Source: Microbacterium sp. 11MF (GTDB lineage: Bacteria; Actinomycetota; Actinomycetes; Actinomycetales; Microbacteriaceae). From it: 64,000 nucleotides of DNA. The stretch is from NCBI RefSeq assembly GCF_000383475.1, contig NZ_KB911460.1, positions 806,001 to 870,000 of the forward strand. The letters run 5' to 3'. Positions within the stretch are counted from its first letter, which is position 1. Each line of letters begins with the position of its first letter. Below, piece after piece: positions 1 to 7,177 of this stretch. The translations under genes and the position numbers were made by a program. A model generated the notes under the pieces. That model had not been told where the DNA came from. It did no database searches and saw only the letters and a program-made list of their open reading frames with translations.

Positions 1-2
1 CC

Positions 3-1259
3 CTCGGCAAGTACGTCCGCGCCACCGGCGACACCGACTTCCTCTACCGGGAGGGCGTCGACATCCTCGTCGAGACCGCGCGCCTGTGGGCGACGCTCGG
101 CTTCTGGCGGTTCACCGAGACCGGTGACCCCGAGAGCTTCCACATCCACGGCGTGACGGGTCCCGACGAGTACACGACCGTCGTCAACGACAACCTGTTC
201 ACGAACGTCATGGCCCGCTACAACCTCCGGTATGCGGCCAGGGTCGTCCGCGAGATGGCGATCGACCAGCCCGAGTCCTATCGGGCGATGGCGGAGCGGC
301 TCGACCTCGACGAGGCGGAGCCGGCCGCCTGGCAGAGCGCCGGCGAGGCCATGCACATCCCGTACAGCGAAGCCCTCGGCATCCACCCGCAGGACGCGGT
401 CTTCCTCGAGCGCGAGGTGTGGGACCTCGAGAACACCCCCGAGGAGCAGCGCCCGCTGCTGCTGCACTTCCACCCGCTCGTGATCTACCGGTACCAGGTG
501 CTCAAGCAGGCCGACGTCGTGCTCGCGCTGTACCTGCAGGGCAACCAGTTCACCCCCGCCGAGAAGCTCGCCGACTTCGAGTACTACGACGCGCTGACGA
601 CGGGGGATTCGACGCTGTCCGCGGTCGTCCAGGCGATCCTCGCCGCCGAGGTGGGGTACCAGGACCTCGCGCTGGAGTACTTCCGCGAATCCGCCTTCGT
701 CGACCTCGGCGACCTGCACAGCAACGCGTCCGACGGCGTGCACGTGGCCTCGGCCGGCGGCGTGTGGACGGCCCTCGTCGCCGGGTTCGGCGGGATGCGC
801 GACCACCGCGGTGCGCTGAGCTTCGACCCGCGTCTGCCTGCGGATTGGCCGTCGCTGTCGTACACGCTGCACTGGCACGGCACCCGCCTGCAGATCACCG
901 TCCGCCGCGACGAGATGGTCGTCACGGCGGGCGACGGACCGGGGGTCTCGTTCACGGTCCGCGGCGCCGGCTACACGGTCGCGGGCGGCGAGACGGTCAC
1001 GGTGCCGCTGCAGGGCCAGGGCCCCGTCATCCCGGGTCGTCCGACGCTGAAGCAGATCGGCGAGCAGCTCCGCGAGGACGGCACGCTGCTGTCGGCATCG
1101 GTGCCCGATGCGACCGCCGCCACCTCCGTCCCCGTGCACACCGGAACGATCCCCATCGTGACGGCCGACTCCGAGAACACGGATGCCGCGGGCGAACCCG
1201 ACACCCGGACGCAGCAGATCCCCGCGATCGACGCGGGCGACGTGACCGCGAGGGTCTGA
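3..1259 (+). CDS. Glycoside hydrolase family 65 disaccharide phosphorylase, C-terminal part (5' end outside window)
   Basis: This is the 3' part of a GH65 enzyme (maltose, trehalose or kojibiose phosphorylase type), which splits an alpha-linked disaccharide with phosphate in the cytoplasm. The frame is open from the window edge. The motif VTGPDEY carries the family's general-acid Glu, encoded at 168-170. The downstream blocks KQADVVLALYL and DLHSNASDGVHVASAGG are GH65 hallmarks of the (alpha/alpha)6 barrel. A C-terminal beta-sandwich follows. The last ~75 residues (from about nt 1035) are a Thr/Ala/Asp-rich tail that I do not recognise as part of the fold. The next gene is convergent, 2 bases away. 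The substrate cannot be told from this fragment. Confidence 0.9.
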   Translation, partial: LGKYVRATGDTDFLYREGVDILVETARLWATLGFWRFTETGDPESFHIHGVTGPDEYTTVVNDNLFTNVMARYNLRYAARVVREMAIDQPESYRAMAERLDLDEAEPAAWQSAGEAMHIPYSEALGIHPQDAVFLEREVWDLENTPEEQRPLLLHFHPLVIYRYQVLKQADVVLALYLQGNQFTPAEKLADFEYYDALTTGDSTLSAVVQAILAAEVGYQDLALEYFRESAFVDLGDLHSNASDGVHVASAGGVWTALVAGFGGMRDHRGALSFDPRLPADWPSLSYTLHWHGTRLQITVRRDEMVVTAGDGPGVSFTVRGAGYTVAGGETVTVPLQGQGPVIPGRPTLKQIGEQLREDGTLLSASVPDATAATSVPVHTGTIPIVTADSENTDAAGEPDTRTQQIPAIDAGDVTARV

Positions 1260-1261
1260 CC

Positions 1262-2371
1262 TCAGACCCCCGCGGCCACCCGCTCGCGGAAGATGGCGCG
1301 GACGGCCTCGCGTCCGGCCCGATTGGCGCCGACCGTCGACTGCGACGGGCCGTAGCCGATGAGGAAGAGGCGCGGCTCGTCGATCGCGCGGGTGTCGCGC
1401 ACCCGGACGCCTCCGGCGGCGGTGCGCAGCCCGAGCGGGGCGAGGTGGGCGATGTCGGCCCGGAACCCGGTGGCCCACAGGATGACCTCCGCGGGCTCGA
1501 GGGTGCCGTCCGGCATCCGAACCCCGTCCGGTTCGACAGCGGTGAACATCGGATGCCACACCAGAGCCCCGCGGTCCTTCGCCGCCTGCGCCCACGGCGA
1601 CCAGTGGGCGCCGGTGACCGACACGACGCTCCCCGGCGGTAGGCCCTGCCGGACGCGCTCCTCGACGCCCGCGATGGCCTGGATGCGGGCGGCCGTGTCA
1701 AAGCCCGTCGCGTCCCACTGCGGCTCGGTGCGCGAGACCCAGAAGGTGTCGGTCACCCGCGAGATCTCGTCGAGCAACTGGATCGCCGAGACCCCGGCGC
1801 CCACGATGACGACCCGTCGGCCCCGGAACTCCTCAGCGGAACGGTAGTCGTGGACGTGCAGCTGTCGTCCTGCGAACGATCCCTGTCCGGGGTAGGTCGG
1901 CCAGAAGGGCTTCCGCCACGTGCCGGTCGCGTTAATGACGTACCGCGCCGACCACGAGACGGGCGTCCCGGTATGCTCCGCCTCGATCGTCAGCGGTCCG
2001 TGCGGGTCGTCGTCCGGGCGTCGGACGGCGCGGACGCGGACGGGCCGCCGCACCCGCAGGTCGTACCGGTCCTCGTAGGCGGCGAAGTAGGCGGGCAGCA
2101 CCTCGCGGCTGGGGGCCTCCGGGTCGGCGGGCGGCACAGCGTAGCCCGGCAGTTCGTGGATGCCGTTGACCGTCCCCATGAGGAGGGTGGGCCACCGGTG
2201 CTGCCAGGCGCCACCGGGATCGGCGTCGGCGTCGACGACGAGGAAGGTGGGGGAGCCGTCGGCGTCGGCGTCGCCGAGCGGGACGAACCCGCGGCGGCGC
2301 AGGTGGTACGCGGCGCTCAGCCCCGCCTGGCCCGCGCCGATGACGAGGACGTCGACGGGGGTGGGGGGCAT
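1262..2371 (-). CDS. Flavin-containing monooxygenase-like NAD(P)/FAD oxidoreductase
   Basis: This 369-residue protein resembles the CzcO/YhhO-type flavin monooxygenases that oxidise small substrates with NADPH and O2. An FAD Rossmann motif (VIGAGQAGLSAAYH) stands at about residue 8. A second dinucleotide motif (VVIVGAGVSAIQLL) lies mid-protein, and the family's ATGFR element is near the C-terminus. I chose the ATG at 2371, because it places the first GxGxxG close to the N-terminus. The frame stays open further upstream, but that part is low-complexity and overlaps the divergent GntR gene. The substrate is unknown. It is probably a single-gene unit between a convergent GH65 gene and a divergent regulator. 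Confidence 0.85.
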   Translation of the reverse strand: MPPTPVDVLVIGAGQAGLSAAYHLRRRGFVPLGDADADGSPTFLVVDADADPGGAWQHRWPTLLMGTVNGIHELPGYAVPPADPEAPSREVLPAYFAAYEDRYDLRVRRPVRVRAVRRPDDDPHGPLTIEAEHTGTPVSWSARYVINATGTWRKPFWPTYPGQGSFAGRQLHVHDYRSAEEFRGRRVVIVGAGVSAIQLLDEISRVTDTFWVSRTEPQWDATGFDTAARIQAIAGVEERVRQGLPPGSVVSVTGAHWSPWAQAAKDRGALVWHPMFTAVEPDGVRMPDGTLEPAEVILWATGFRADIAHLAPLGLRTAAGGVRVRDTRAIDEPRLFLIGYGPSQSTVGANRAGREAVRAIFRERVAAGV

Positions 2372-2445
2372 GTCCGCTGCAACGCGCTCGGTGCCCGCGC
2401 TGTTCCCCCTCGCGGTCGCCCGGGCCGCCCCGACCGCGCGCCCGT

Positions 2446-2451
2446 TAGGCT
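2446..2451 (+). promoter_or_regulatory. -10 box TAGGCT of a predicted leaderless transcript
   Basis: TAGGCT ends 6 bases before the ATG at 2458, so transcription would begin at or next to that ATG. The same arrangement recurs before several other genes in this window (for example 11708-11713 and 33235-33240). Confidence 0.5.
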
Positions 2452-2457
2452 GACCGG

Positions 2458-2496
2458 ATGGCAGGCGTGACGAGGCGGACCGGGGGAGCTCGATGA
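2458..2496 (+). CDS. Possible 12-residue leader peptide coupled to the GntR gene
   Basis: A short frame (MAGVTRRTGGAR) starts at the first ATG after the TAGGCT box. Its TGA stop at 2494-2496 overlaps the ATG of the GntR-family gene (2493-2495) in an ATGA junction. If the mRNA is leaderless, this peptide would be translated first and ribosomes would pass on to the regulator. There is no homology evidence. The case rests on spacing and overlap alone. Confidence 0.35.
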   Translation: MAGVTRRTGGAR

Positions 2497-3176
2497 GCTC
2501 GGCGTCGGTCGGTGCCCGCGCCGCCGACGGGGTCTTCGACGGGCTCCGCGAGGACATCGTCGCCGGTCGGCTCGCGGTCGGCGAGCGGCTGCCCTCCGAG
2601 GCCGCGCTCGCCGAGCATTACGGCGTCAGCCGCCCGAGCGTGCGCGAAGCCCTCCGCTCGCTGCAGGCGCTCGGACTCACCCGCACGCGCACCGGGAGCG
2701 GAACCTACGTCGCCTCCGACCGCCCCGCATTCTCGCTCGGCTACGGCGACTTCTCGCCGCGCGATCTCAGCGAGGCACGTCCTCACATCGAGGTGCCGGC
2801 GGCGGGTCTCGCGGCGGAACGCCGGACCGACCAGCAGCGCGCCGACCTTGTCGCGCTCTGCGACCGCATGGACGCGACCACCGACCCGGGGGAGTGGGTC
2901 GAGCTGGACTCGCGCTTCCACGTGCTCGTGGCCGAGGCATCCGGCAACGCGGTCTTCGCCCGCGCCGTCGGCGATATCCGTGACGCCCTCAGCCACCAGT
3001 CGGGCGTCGTGAACCTCATCGCCCACCGCCGCGAGCCGTCCTCGCGCGAGCACCGCGCCATCGCCGAAGCCATCGGCATCGGCTCGGCGATCGAGGCGCG
3101 CGAGGCCATGCGCGCGCACCTCGGTGCCGTCGAGCGCGTCGTCAGCCCGCTGTCGGAACCAGCTTCTCGGGACTGA
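2493..3176 (+). CDS. GntR-family transcriptional regulator, FadR subfamily (FCD domain)
   Basis: This 227-residue regulator has an N-terminal winged helix at about residues 12-75 (RLPSEAALAEHYGVSRPSV is the recognition region). An all-helical FCD ligand domain follows (about 90-215), including DSRFHVLVAEASGN, where the family often binds a metal and an organic acid. A GGGGGAG stretch just upstream can act as a ribosome-binding site. Its 3' end overlaps the convergent aspA by 35 bases. The neighbouring aspA, permease and asparaginase suggest it senses a dicarboxylate or amino acid and controls them. Direct repeats between aspA and the permease are candidate operators. The ligand is an inference. 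Confidence 0.88.
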   Translation: MSSASVGARAADGVFDGLREDIVAGRLAVGERLPSEAALAEHYGVSRPSVREALRSLQALGLTRTRTGSGTYVASDRPAFSLGYGDFSPRDLSEARPHIEVPAAGLAAERRTDQQRADLVALCDRMDATTDPGEWVELDSRFHVLVAEASGNAVFARAVGDIRDALSHQSGVVNLIAHRREPSSREHRAIAEAIGIGSAIEAREAMRAHLGAVERVVSPLSEPASRD

Positions 3177-4539
3177 GCGCCGACGCGAGCGCGGCCGGGT
3201 CGAGGAGTCCCCGTTCGAGGACGACCTCGGGAACCGAGCGTCCCGAACGCAGCGCCTCGCCGGCGACCTCGGTCGCCGCGCGGTAACCGATGAGCGGGTT
3301 CAGCGCGGTCGCGAGTCCGATCGAGTCGGTCACGCGCGCGGCCATGACGTCGGGACGGGCCTGGACGCCGCTGACGCACCGCTCGGCGAGCAGACGGCAC
3401 GCGGCGGTCAGGTGCGCGATGCTCTGCGAGAGGGCCCGGACGATCACGGGCTCGAAGGCGTTGAGCTGCAGCTGGCCCGCCTCTGCGGCGAGGGTGACGG
3501 CGAGGTCGTCGGCGATCACCGTGTAGGCGACCTGCGTGACCATCTCGGGGATGACGGGGTTCACCTTGCCCGGCATGATGCTCGAGCCCGCCTGGAGGGC
3601 GGGGAGGGTGATCTCGCCGAGGCCGGCGCGCGGTCCCGACGACAGCAGCCGCAGGTCGTTGCACGTCTTGGAGAGTTTGACCGCGATGCGCTTGAGCATG
3701 CCCGACAGGTGCACGAAGGCGCCGGGATCCTGGGTGGCCTCGATCAGGTCGGTCGCGGGAGTGAACGGGCGCCCGGTGAGCGCGGCGAGGTGCGAGACGG
3801 CGAGCGGTCCGTAGCCGGCCGGCGCGTTGAGTCCCGTGCCGATGGCCGTCGCGCCGAGGTTGACCTCGAGCAGCAGCCGGGCCGACTCGCGAAGGCGCAG
3901 GCGGTCCTCGTCGAGCATGAGCGCGAACGCACCGAACTCCTGCCCGAGCGTCATCGGCACGGCATCCTGCAGCTGCGTGCGGCCGATCTTCACGTAGCCG
4001 CCGAACTCGGCGGCCTTGGCCGCGAACGCGTCGTGGAGGACGCCCATCGCGGCATCCAGCCCGTCAACGCCTTCGACGAGCGCGACGTCGATCGCCGTGG
4101 GATAGGCATCGTTGGTCGACTGGCTCAGGTTCACGTGGTCGTTCGGGTGCAGATGCGCGTACTCGCCCTTCGCGTGACCCAGGAGCTCGAGGGCGCGGTT
4201 GGCGATGACCTCGTTCGCGTTCATGTTCGTCGAGGTCCCGGCGCCGCCCTGGATCACGTCGACGACGAACTGGTCCGCGAGGGCGCCGCCCCGGATCTCG
4301 CGGCAGGCCGCCGCGATCGCGTCGGCGCGAGCGGTGTCGAGCAGGCCCAGGTCGCGGTTGGCGAGCGCGGCCGCCTCTTTGACGAAGGCGAGCCCTCGCA
4401 GCAGGAAAGGGTAGGTGCCGATGGGGACCCCCGTCACGGGGAAGTTGTCGCGGGCTCGCGAGGTGTGGACGCCCCAGTACGCGTCTGCGGGGATCTCCGC
4501 AGGGCCCAGAAGGTCGTGCTCGGTGCGCGTCGTCGTCAT
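3142..4539 (-). CDS. aspA: Aspartate ammonia-lyase
   Basis: Aspartase deaminates L-aspartate to fumarate and ammonia in the cytoplasm as a homotetramer. The 465-residue length matches the family. The fumarase/aspartase signature GSSIMPGKVNP carries the catalytic Ser. TSTNMNANEVIANRA and the HPNDHVNLSQSTND block complete the composite active site. I chose the ATG at 4539 because GAGGAAGAG lies 6 bases upstream; an in-frame ATG at 4596 has no such site and would add 19 residues. It is divergent from the permease gene, and a direct-repeat operator candidate lies at 4573-4589. It probably works with the asparaginase at 6215 to feed asparagine carbon into the TCA cycle. Confidence 0.95.
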   Translation of the reverse strand: MTTTRTEHDLLGPAEIPADAYWGVHTSRARDNFPVTGVPIGTYPFLLRGLAFVKEAAALANRDLGLLDTARADAIAAACREIRGGALADQFVVDVIQGGAGTSTNMNANEVIANRALELLGHAKGEYAHLHPNDHVNLSQSTNDAYPTAIDVALVEGVDGLDAAMGVLHDAFAAKAAEFGGYVKIGRTQLQDAVPMTLGQEFGAFALMLDEDRLRLRESARLLLEVNLGATAIGTGLNAPAGYGPLAVSHLAALTGRPFTPATDLIEATQDPGAFVHLSGMLKRIAVKLSKTCNDLRLLSSGPRAGLGEITLPALQAGSSIMPGKVNPVIPEMVTQVAYTVIADDLAVTLAAEAGQLQLNAFEPVIVRALSQSIAHLTAACRLLAERCVSGVQARPDVMAARVTDSIGLATALNPLIGYRAATEVAGEALRSGRSVPEVVLERGLLDPAALASALSPEKLVPTAG

Positions 4540-4572
4540 GTCGCTCTCTTCCTCGAGGTGGCCGAACGCCGC

Positions 4573-4589
4573 AAACCTATCAGACAGAT
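4573..4589 (+). promoter_or_regulatory. Operator candidate, copy 1 (aspA side)
   Basis: AAACCTATCAGACAGAT matches the copy at 4649-4665 at 14 of 17 positions. Its core CTATCAGACAG is nearly palindromic (CTRT-N3-RCAG), resembling the TNGTNNNACNA sites of FadR-type GntR regulators. It sits about 35 bases upstream of the aspA start. Confidence 0.45.
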
Positions 4590-4648
4590 TAGACATTCTT
4601 CACGAGCAAAACTTGACGAATCCGCCGTCTCGGGTGTTCAGTGTTCCC

Positions 4649-4665
4649 AAACCTGTAAGGCAGAT
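4649..4665 (+). promoter_or_regulatory. Operator candidate, copy 2 (permease side)
   Basis: AAACCTGTAAGGCAGAT is the second copy of the direct repeat, 76 bases from the first, and lies 50 bases before the permease start. A TTGACG hexamer at 4613-4618 could be a -35 element for the permease, which would place the repeat near the promoter. Confidence 0.45.
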
Positions 4666-4715
4666 ATCACATCCCGGACGGCGACGGTGCCGCGCGGCAA
4701 CGAAAGCGAGAACCC

Positions 4716-6218
4716 ATGACGACGGAGTCGACCTCCCCGAAGACGGATGCCGCGATGCTCCGCACGGCCTCGATCGCGCAGGCCGAGGGCGCGGGCTTCC
4801 ACAAGGGCCTCCGGCCGCGTCAGATCCAGATGATCGCCATCGGCGGCGCGATCGGCACGGGCCTGTTCATGGGGGCCGGCGGCCGGCTCGCGACGGCGGG
4901 CCCTGCACTCGTCCTCGTCTACGCGGTCTGCGCCGTCTTCGCGTTCCTCGTGATGCGCGCGCTCGGCGAGCTGATCCTCCACCGCCCGTCGACGGGGTCG
5001 TTCGTCTCGTACGCCCGCGAGTTCTACGGCGAGAAGATGGCGTTCGCCGCCGGCTGGATGTACTGGCTCAACTGGGCCATGACCTCGGTAGCCGACGTCA
5101 CCGCCGTCGCGCTCTACATGAACTTCTTCAAGCAGTACGTGCCGGCCTTCGCCGGCATCCCGCAGTGGGTCTTCGCCCTCGTCGCGCTGGTCCTCGTCCT
5201 CGCCATGAACCTGCTGTCGGTGAAGGTGTTCGGCGAGCTGGAGTTCTGGTTCGCGATCATCAAGGTCGCCGCGCTCGTGACGTTCCTCGTCGTCGGCATC
5301 TTCTTCGTCGTCACCGGTACGCCCGTCGCGGGGACGACCCCCGGTTTCCACCTGATCGCGGACAACGGCGGGGTCTTCCCCAACGGCATCCTGCCCGCCC
5401 TCATCGTGGTGCAGGGTGTCGTCTTCGCCTACGCGTCGATCGAACTCGTCGGCACGGCCGCCGGCGAGACCGAGAACGCGCGCACCATAATGCCGAAGGC
5501 GATCCGCGCCGTCGTGTTCCGCCTCGCGGTCTTCTACGTCGGCTCGGTGCTGCTGTTCACGCTCCTCATGCCGTTCACGAGCTACAAGTCGGGGGAGAGC
5601 CCCTTCGTGACCTTCTTCGGCTCGATCGGAGTGGAGGGCGCCGACGTCATCATGAACCTCGTCGTCCTCACCGCCGTCGTCTCGTCGCTGAACGCCGGGC
5701 TTTACTCCACCGGCCGGATCCTCCACTCGATGGCCGTGACGGGCTCGGCTCCCGCGCCCCTCATGCGCATGAACCGCGCCGGCGTCCCCTACATGGGCAT
5801 CGCGGTCACCGCGGCCGTGACCCTGCTCGGGGTCATCCTGAACGCGGTCGTGCCCTCCCAGGCGTTCGAGATCGCCCTGAACGTGTCGGCGCTCGGCATC
5901 ATCAGCGCCTGGGGCGTCATCATCCTCTGCCAGATCAAGCTCCAGCGATTGGCGCGGGCCGGTGTGATGGAACGCCCCTCGTTCCGGATGCCGGGGGCGC
6001 CCTACACGGGATGGATCACGCTCGTGTTCCTCGTCTCGGTCATCGTCCTCATGGCGCTGGACTTCCCGATCGGGACGTTCACCGTGGGCTCGCTCATCGT
6101 CATCGTGCCGGCGCTCATCGGGGGATGGTTCCTGCTGCGCGACCGCATCCGGATGCTGGCGGCCGAGCAGACCGGCACCCTCGCCGCGCTGCAGCGCACC
6201 GACGAGAGCGGCGCGTGA
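4716..6218 (+). CDS. ansP: Amino acid permease of the APC superfamily, probably L-asparagine permease
   Basis: This 500-residue membrane protein has about 12 hydrophobic segments. The N-terminal IQMIAIGGAIGTGLFMG block is the APC substrate-binding signature. The stretch AGWMYWLNWAMTSVADVTA is typical of the AnsP/CycA amino acid transporter branch. It should import a neutral amino acid with protons across the cytoplasmic membrane. Asparagine is inferred, because the next gene encodes asparaginase and starts in a GTGA overlap (6215-6218), which implies translational coupling. Upstream is a divergent aspA with shared operator candidates. Only a weak ribosome-binding site (GAAAGCGAG) is visible. 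Confidence 0.85.
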   Translation: MTTESTSPKTDAAMLRTASIAQAEGAGFHKGLRPRQIQMIAIGGAIGTGLFMGAGGRLATAGPALVLVYAVCAVFAFLVMRALGELILHRPSTGSFVSYAREFYGEKMAFAAGWMYWLNWAMTSVADVTAVALYMNFFKQYVPAFAGIPQWVFALVALVLVLAMNLLSVKVFGELEFWFAIIKVAALVTFLVVGIFFVVTGTPVAGTTPGFHLIADNGGVFPNGILPALIVVQGVVFAYASIELVGTAAGETENARTIMPKAIRAVVFRLAVFYVGSVLLFTLLMPFTSYKSGESPFVTFFGSIGVEGADVIMNLVVLTAVVSSLNAGLYSTGRILHSMAVTGSAPAPLMRMNRAGVPYMGIAVTAAVTLLGVILNAVVPSQAFEIALNVSALGIISAWGVIILCQIKLQRLARAGVMERPSFRMPGAPYTGWITLVFLVSVIVLMALDFPIGTFTVGSLIVIVPALIGGWFLLRDRIRMLAAEQTGTLAALQRTDESGA

Positions 6219-7177
6219 GCGCACAGCACCTGGTCGTCATCGCGACCGGCGGCACCATCGCGAGCCGCCGGTCGCCGGACGGATCGAGCGCTCCCGTCCT
6301 CGGTGGGGGCGCTCTTCTCCACGGGCTCGCCCCCGATGACGACGTCCGGGTCGTCGACGCGCTCGCCGCGGACTCGGCCACGTTCACCCTCGCGGACATG
6401 CAGCTGATCGTCGACGCGGTGACCGACGCCGTCGCCGACGACGCGGTGCGCGGCGTCCTGGTCCTGCACGGGACGGACTCCCTGGAGGAGACCTCGCTCC
6501 TGGCGGCGATCCAGGTCGGCGCCCCGCGCATCCCCGTCGTCTTCACCGGTGCCCAGTTCACGGCCGACGACCCCGCGTCCGACGGCCCCGACAACATCCG
6601 GGTCGCGTTGGCGGCGACCCGGGCCGCGGTCCCCGGCGTGTGGGTCGCCTTCGGCGGCCGCATCCTCTCGACGTGGGGGCTGTCGAAGCTGACCACCGAC
6701 CGCGCCGACGCCTTCGGCCACGCACGGCGGGATGCCGGGGCTCCGCCGCACGCGACGGGCGACGTGTCGGGGGTGCGGGTCGACGTCGTCGCGCTCCCGC
6801 CGGGCGCCGACGATGTGCACCTGCGGGCGAGCCTCGCCGCCGGCGCCCACGGGATCGTCCTCGAGGCGCTCGGGTCGGGGAACACGACCCCCACGGTCGT
6901 GGCGGCGGTCCGCGATGCGGTGGCGGGCGGCATCCCGGTCATCGTGTCGAGCCGCGTGCCGCGGGGGGTGCTCGTCCCGTCGTACGGCGGGGGAGGAGGC
7001 GGAGCCGACCTCGCCGCAGCGGGCGCCGTGCACTCGCCGACCCTCCGGCCGGGTCAGGCGCGCATCCTCCTGGCCGCGATGCTGGCCGCGGGTGCCGACC
7101 GCGACGCGATCGCCGCCGCGGTCGACGGGCGGGCGCCGGATCGGATGTCGGTGCCACGCCGTAGTCTGTTGTGGTGA
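6215..7177 (+). CDS. ansA: L-asparaginase (type I/II family)
   Basis: This enzyme hydrolyses asparagine to aspartate and ammonia. The 320-residue protein opens with the signature TGGTIAS (nucleophilic Thr14 in GGT). The second signature HGTDSLEET carries the other catalytic Thr-Asp pair. There is no signal peptide, so it is cytoplasmic. The GTG at 6215 is chosen because it overlaps the permease stop (GTGA) and places the catalytic motif 11 residues in. Its own stop overlaps the start of dnaX in the same way. With aspA on the other strand it completes asparagine -> aspartate -> fumarate. Confidence 0.93.
   Translation: MSAQHLVVIATGGTIASRRSPDGSSAPVLGGGALLHGLAPDDDVRVVDALAADSATFTLADMQLIVDAVTDAVADDAVRGVLVLHGTDSLEETSLLAAIQVGAPRIPVVFTGAQFTADDPASDGPDNIRVALAATRAAVPGVWVAFGGRILSTWGLSKLTTDRADAFGHARRDAGAPPHATGDVSGVRVDVVALPPGADDVHLRASLAAGAHGIVLEALGSGNTTPTVVAAVRDAVAGGIPVIVSSRVPRGVLVPSYGGGGGGADLAAAGAVHSPTLRPGQARILLAAMLAAGADRDAIAAAVDGRAPDRMSVPRRSLLW
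7162..7167 (+). promoter_or_regulatory. -10 box TAGTCT before dnaX (leaderless start)
   Basis: TAGTCT lies inside the last codons of the asparaginase gene and ends 6 bases before the GTG at 7174. It would give dnaX its own leaderless transcript, independent of the asparagine operon. No ribosome-binding site is visible. Confidence 0.45.

Noticed and set aside
4415..6214. Upstream extension of the asparaginase frame (920 codons in total)
   Set aside because: It is the second frame of the permease gene, rich in Arg and His. The catalytic TGGTIAS motif fits a start at 6215.
4638..6224. A 528-codon frame antisense to the permease
   Set aside because: It is His/Asp/Glu/Arg-rich shadow sequence of a membrane protein gene with no recognisable domain.
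7171..7173. GTG at 7171 as the dnaX start
   Set aside because: It lies only 3 bases after the TAGTCT box. The GTG at 7174 gives the usual spacing and the usual MTTALYRRYRPE N-terminus.
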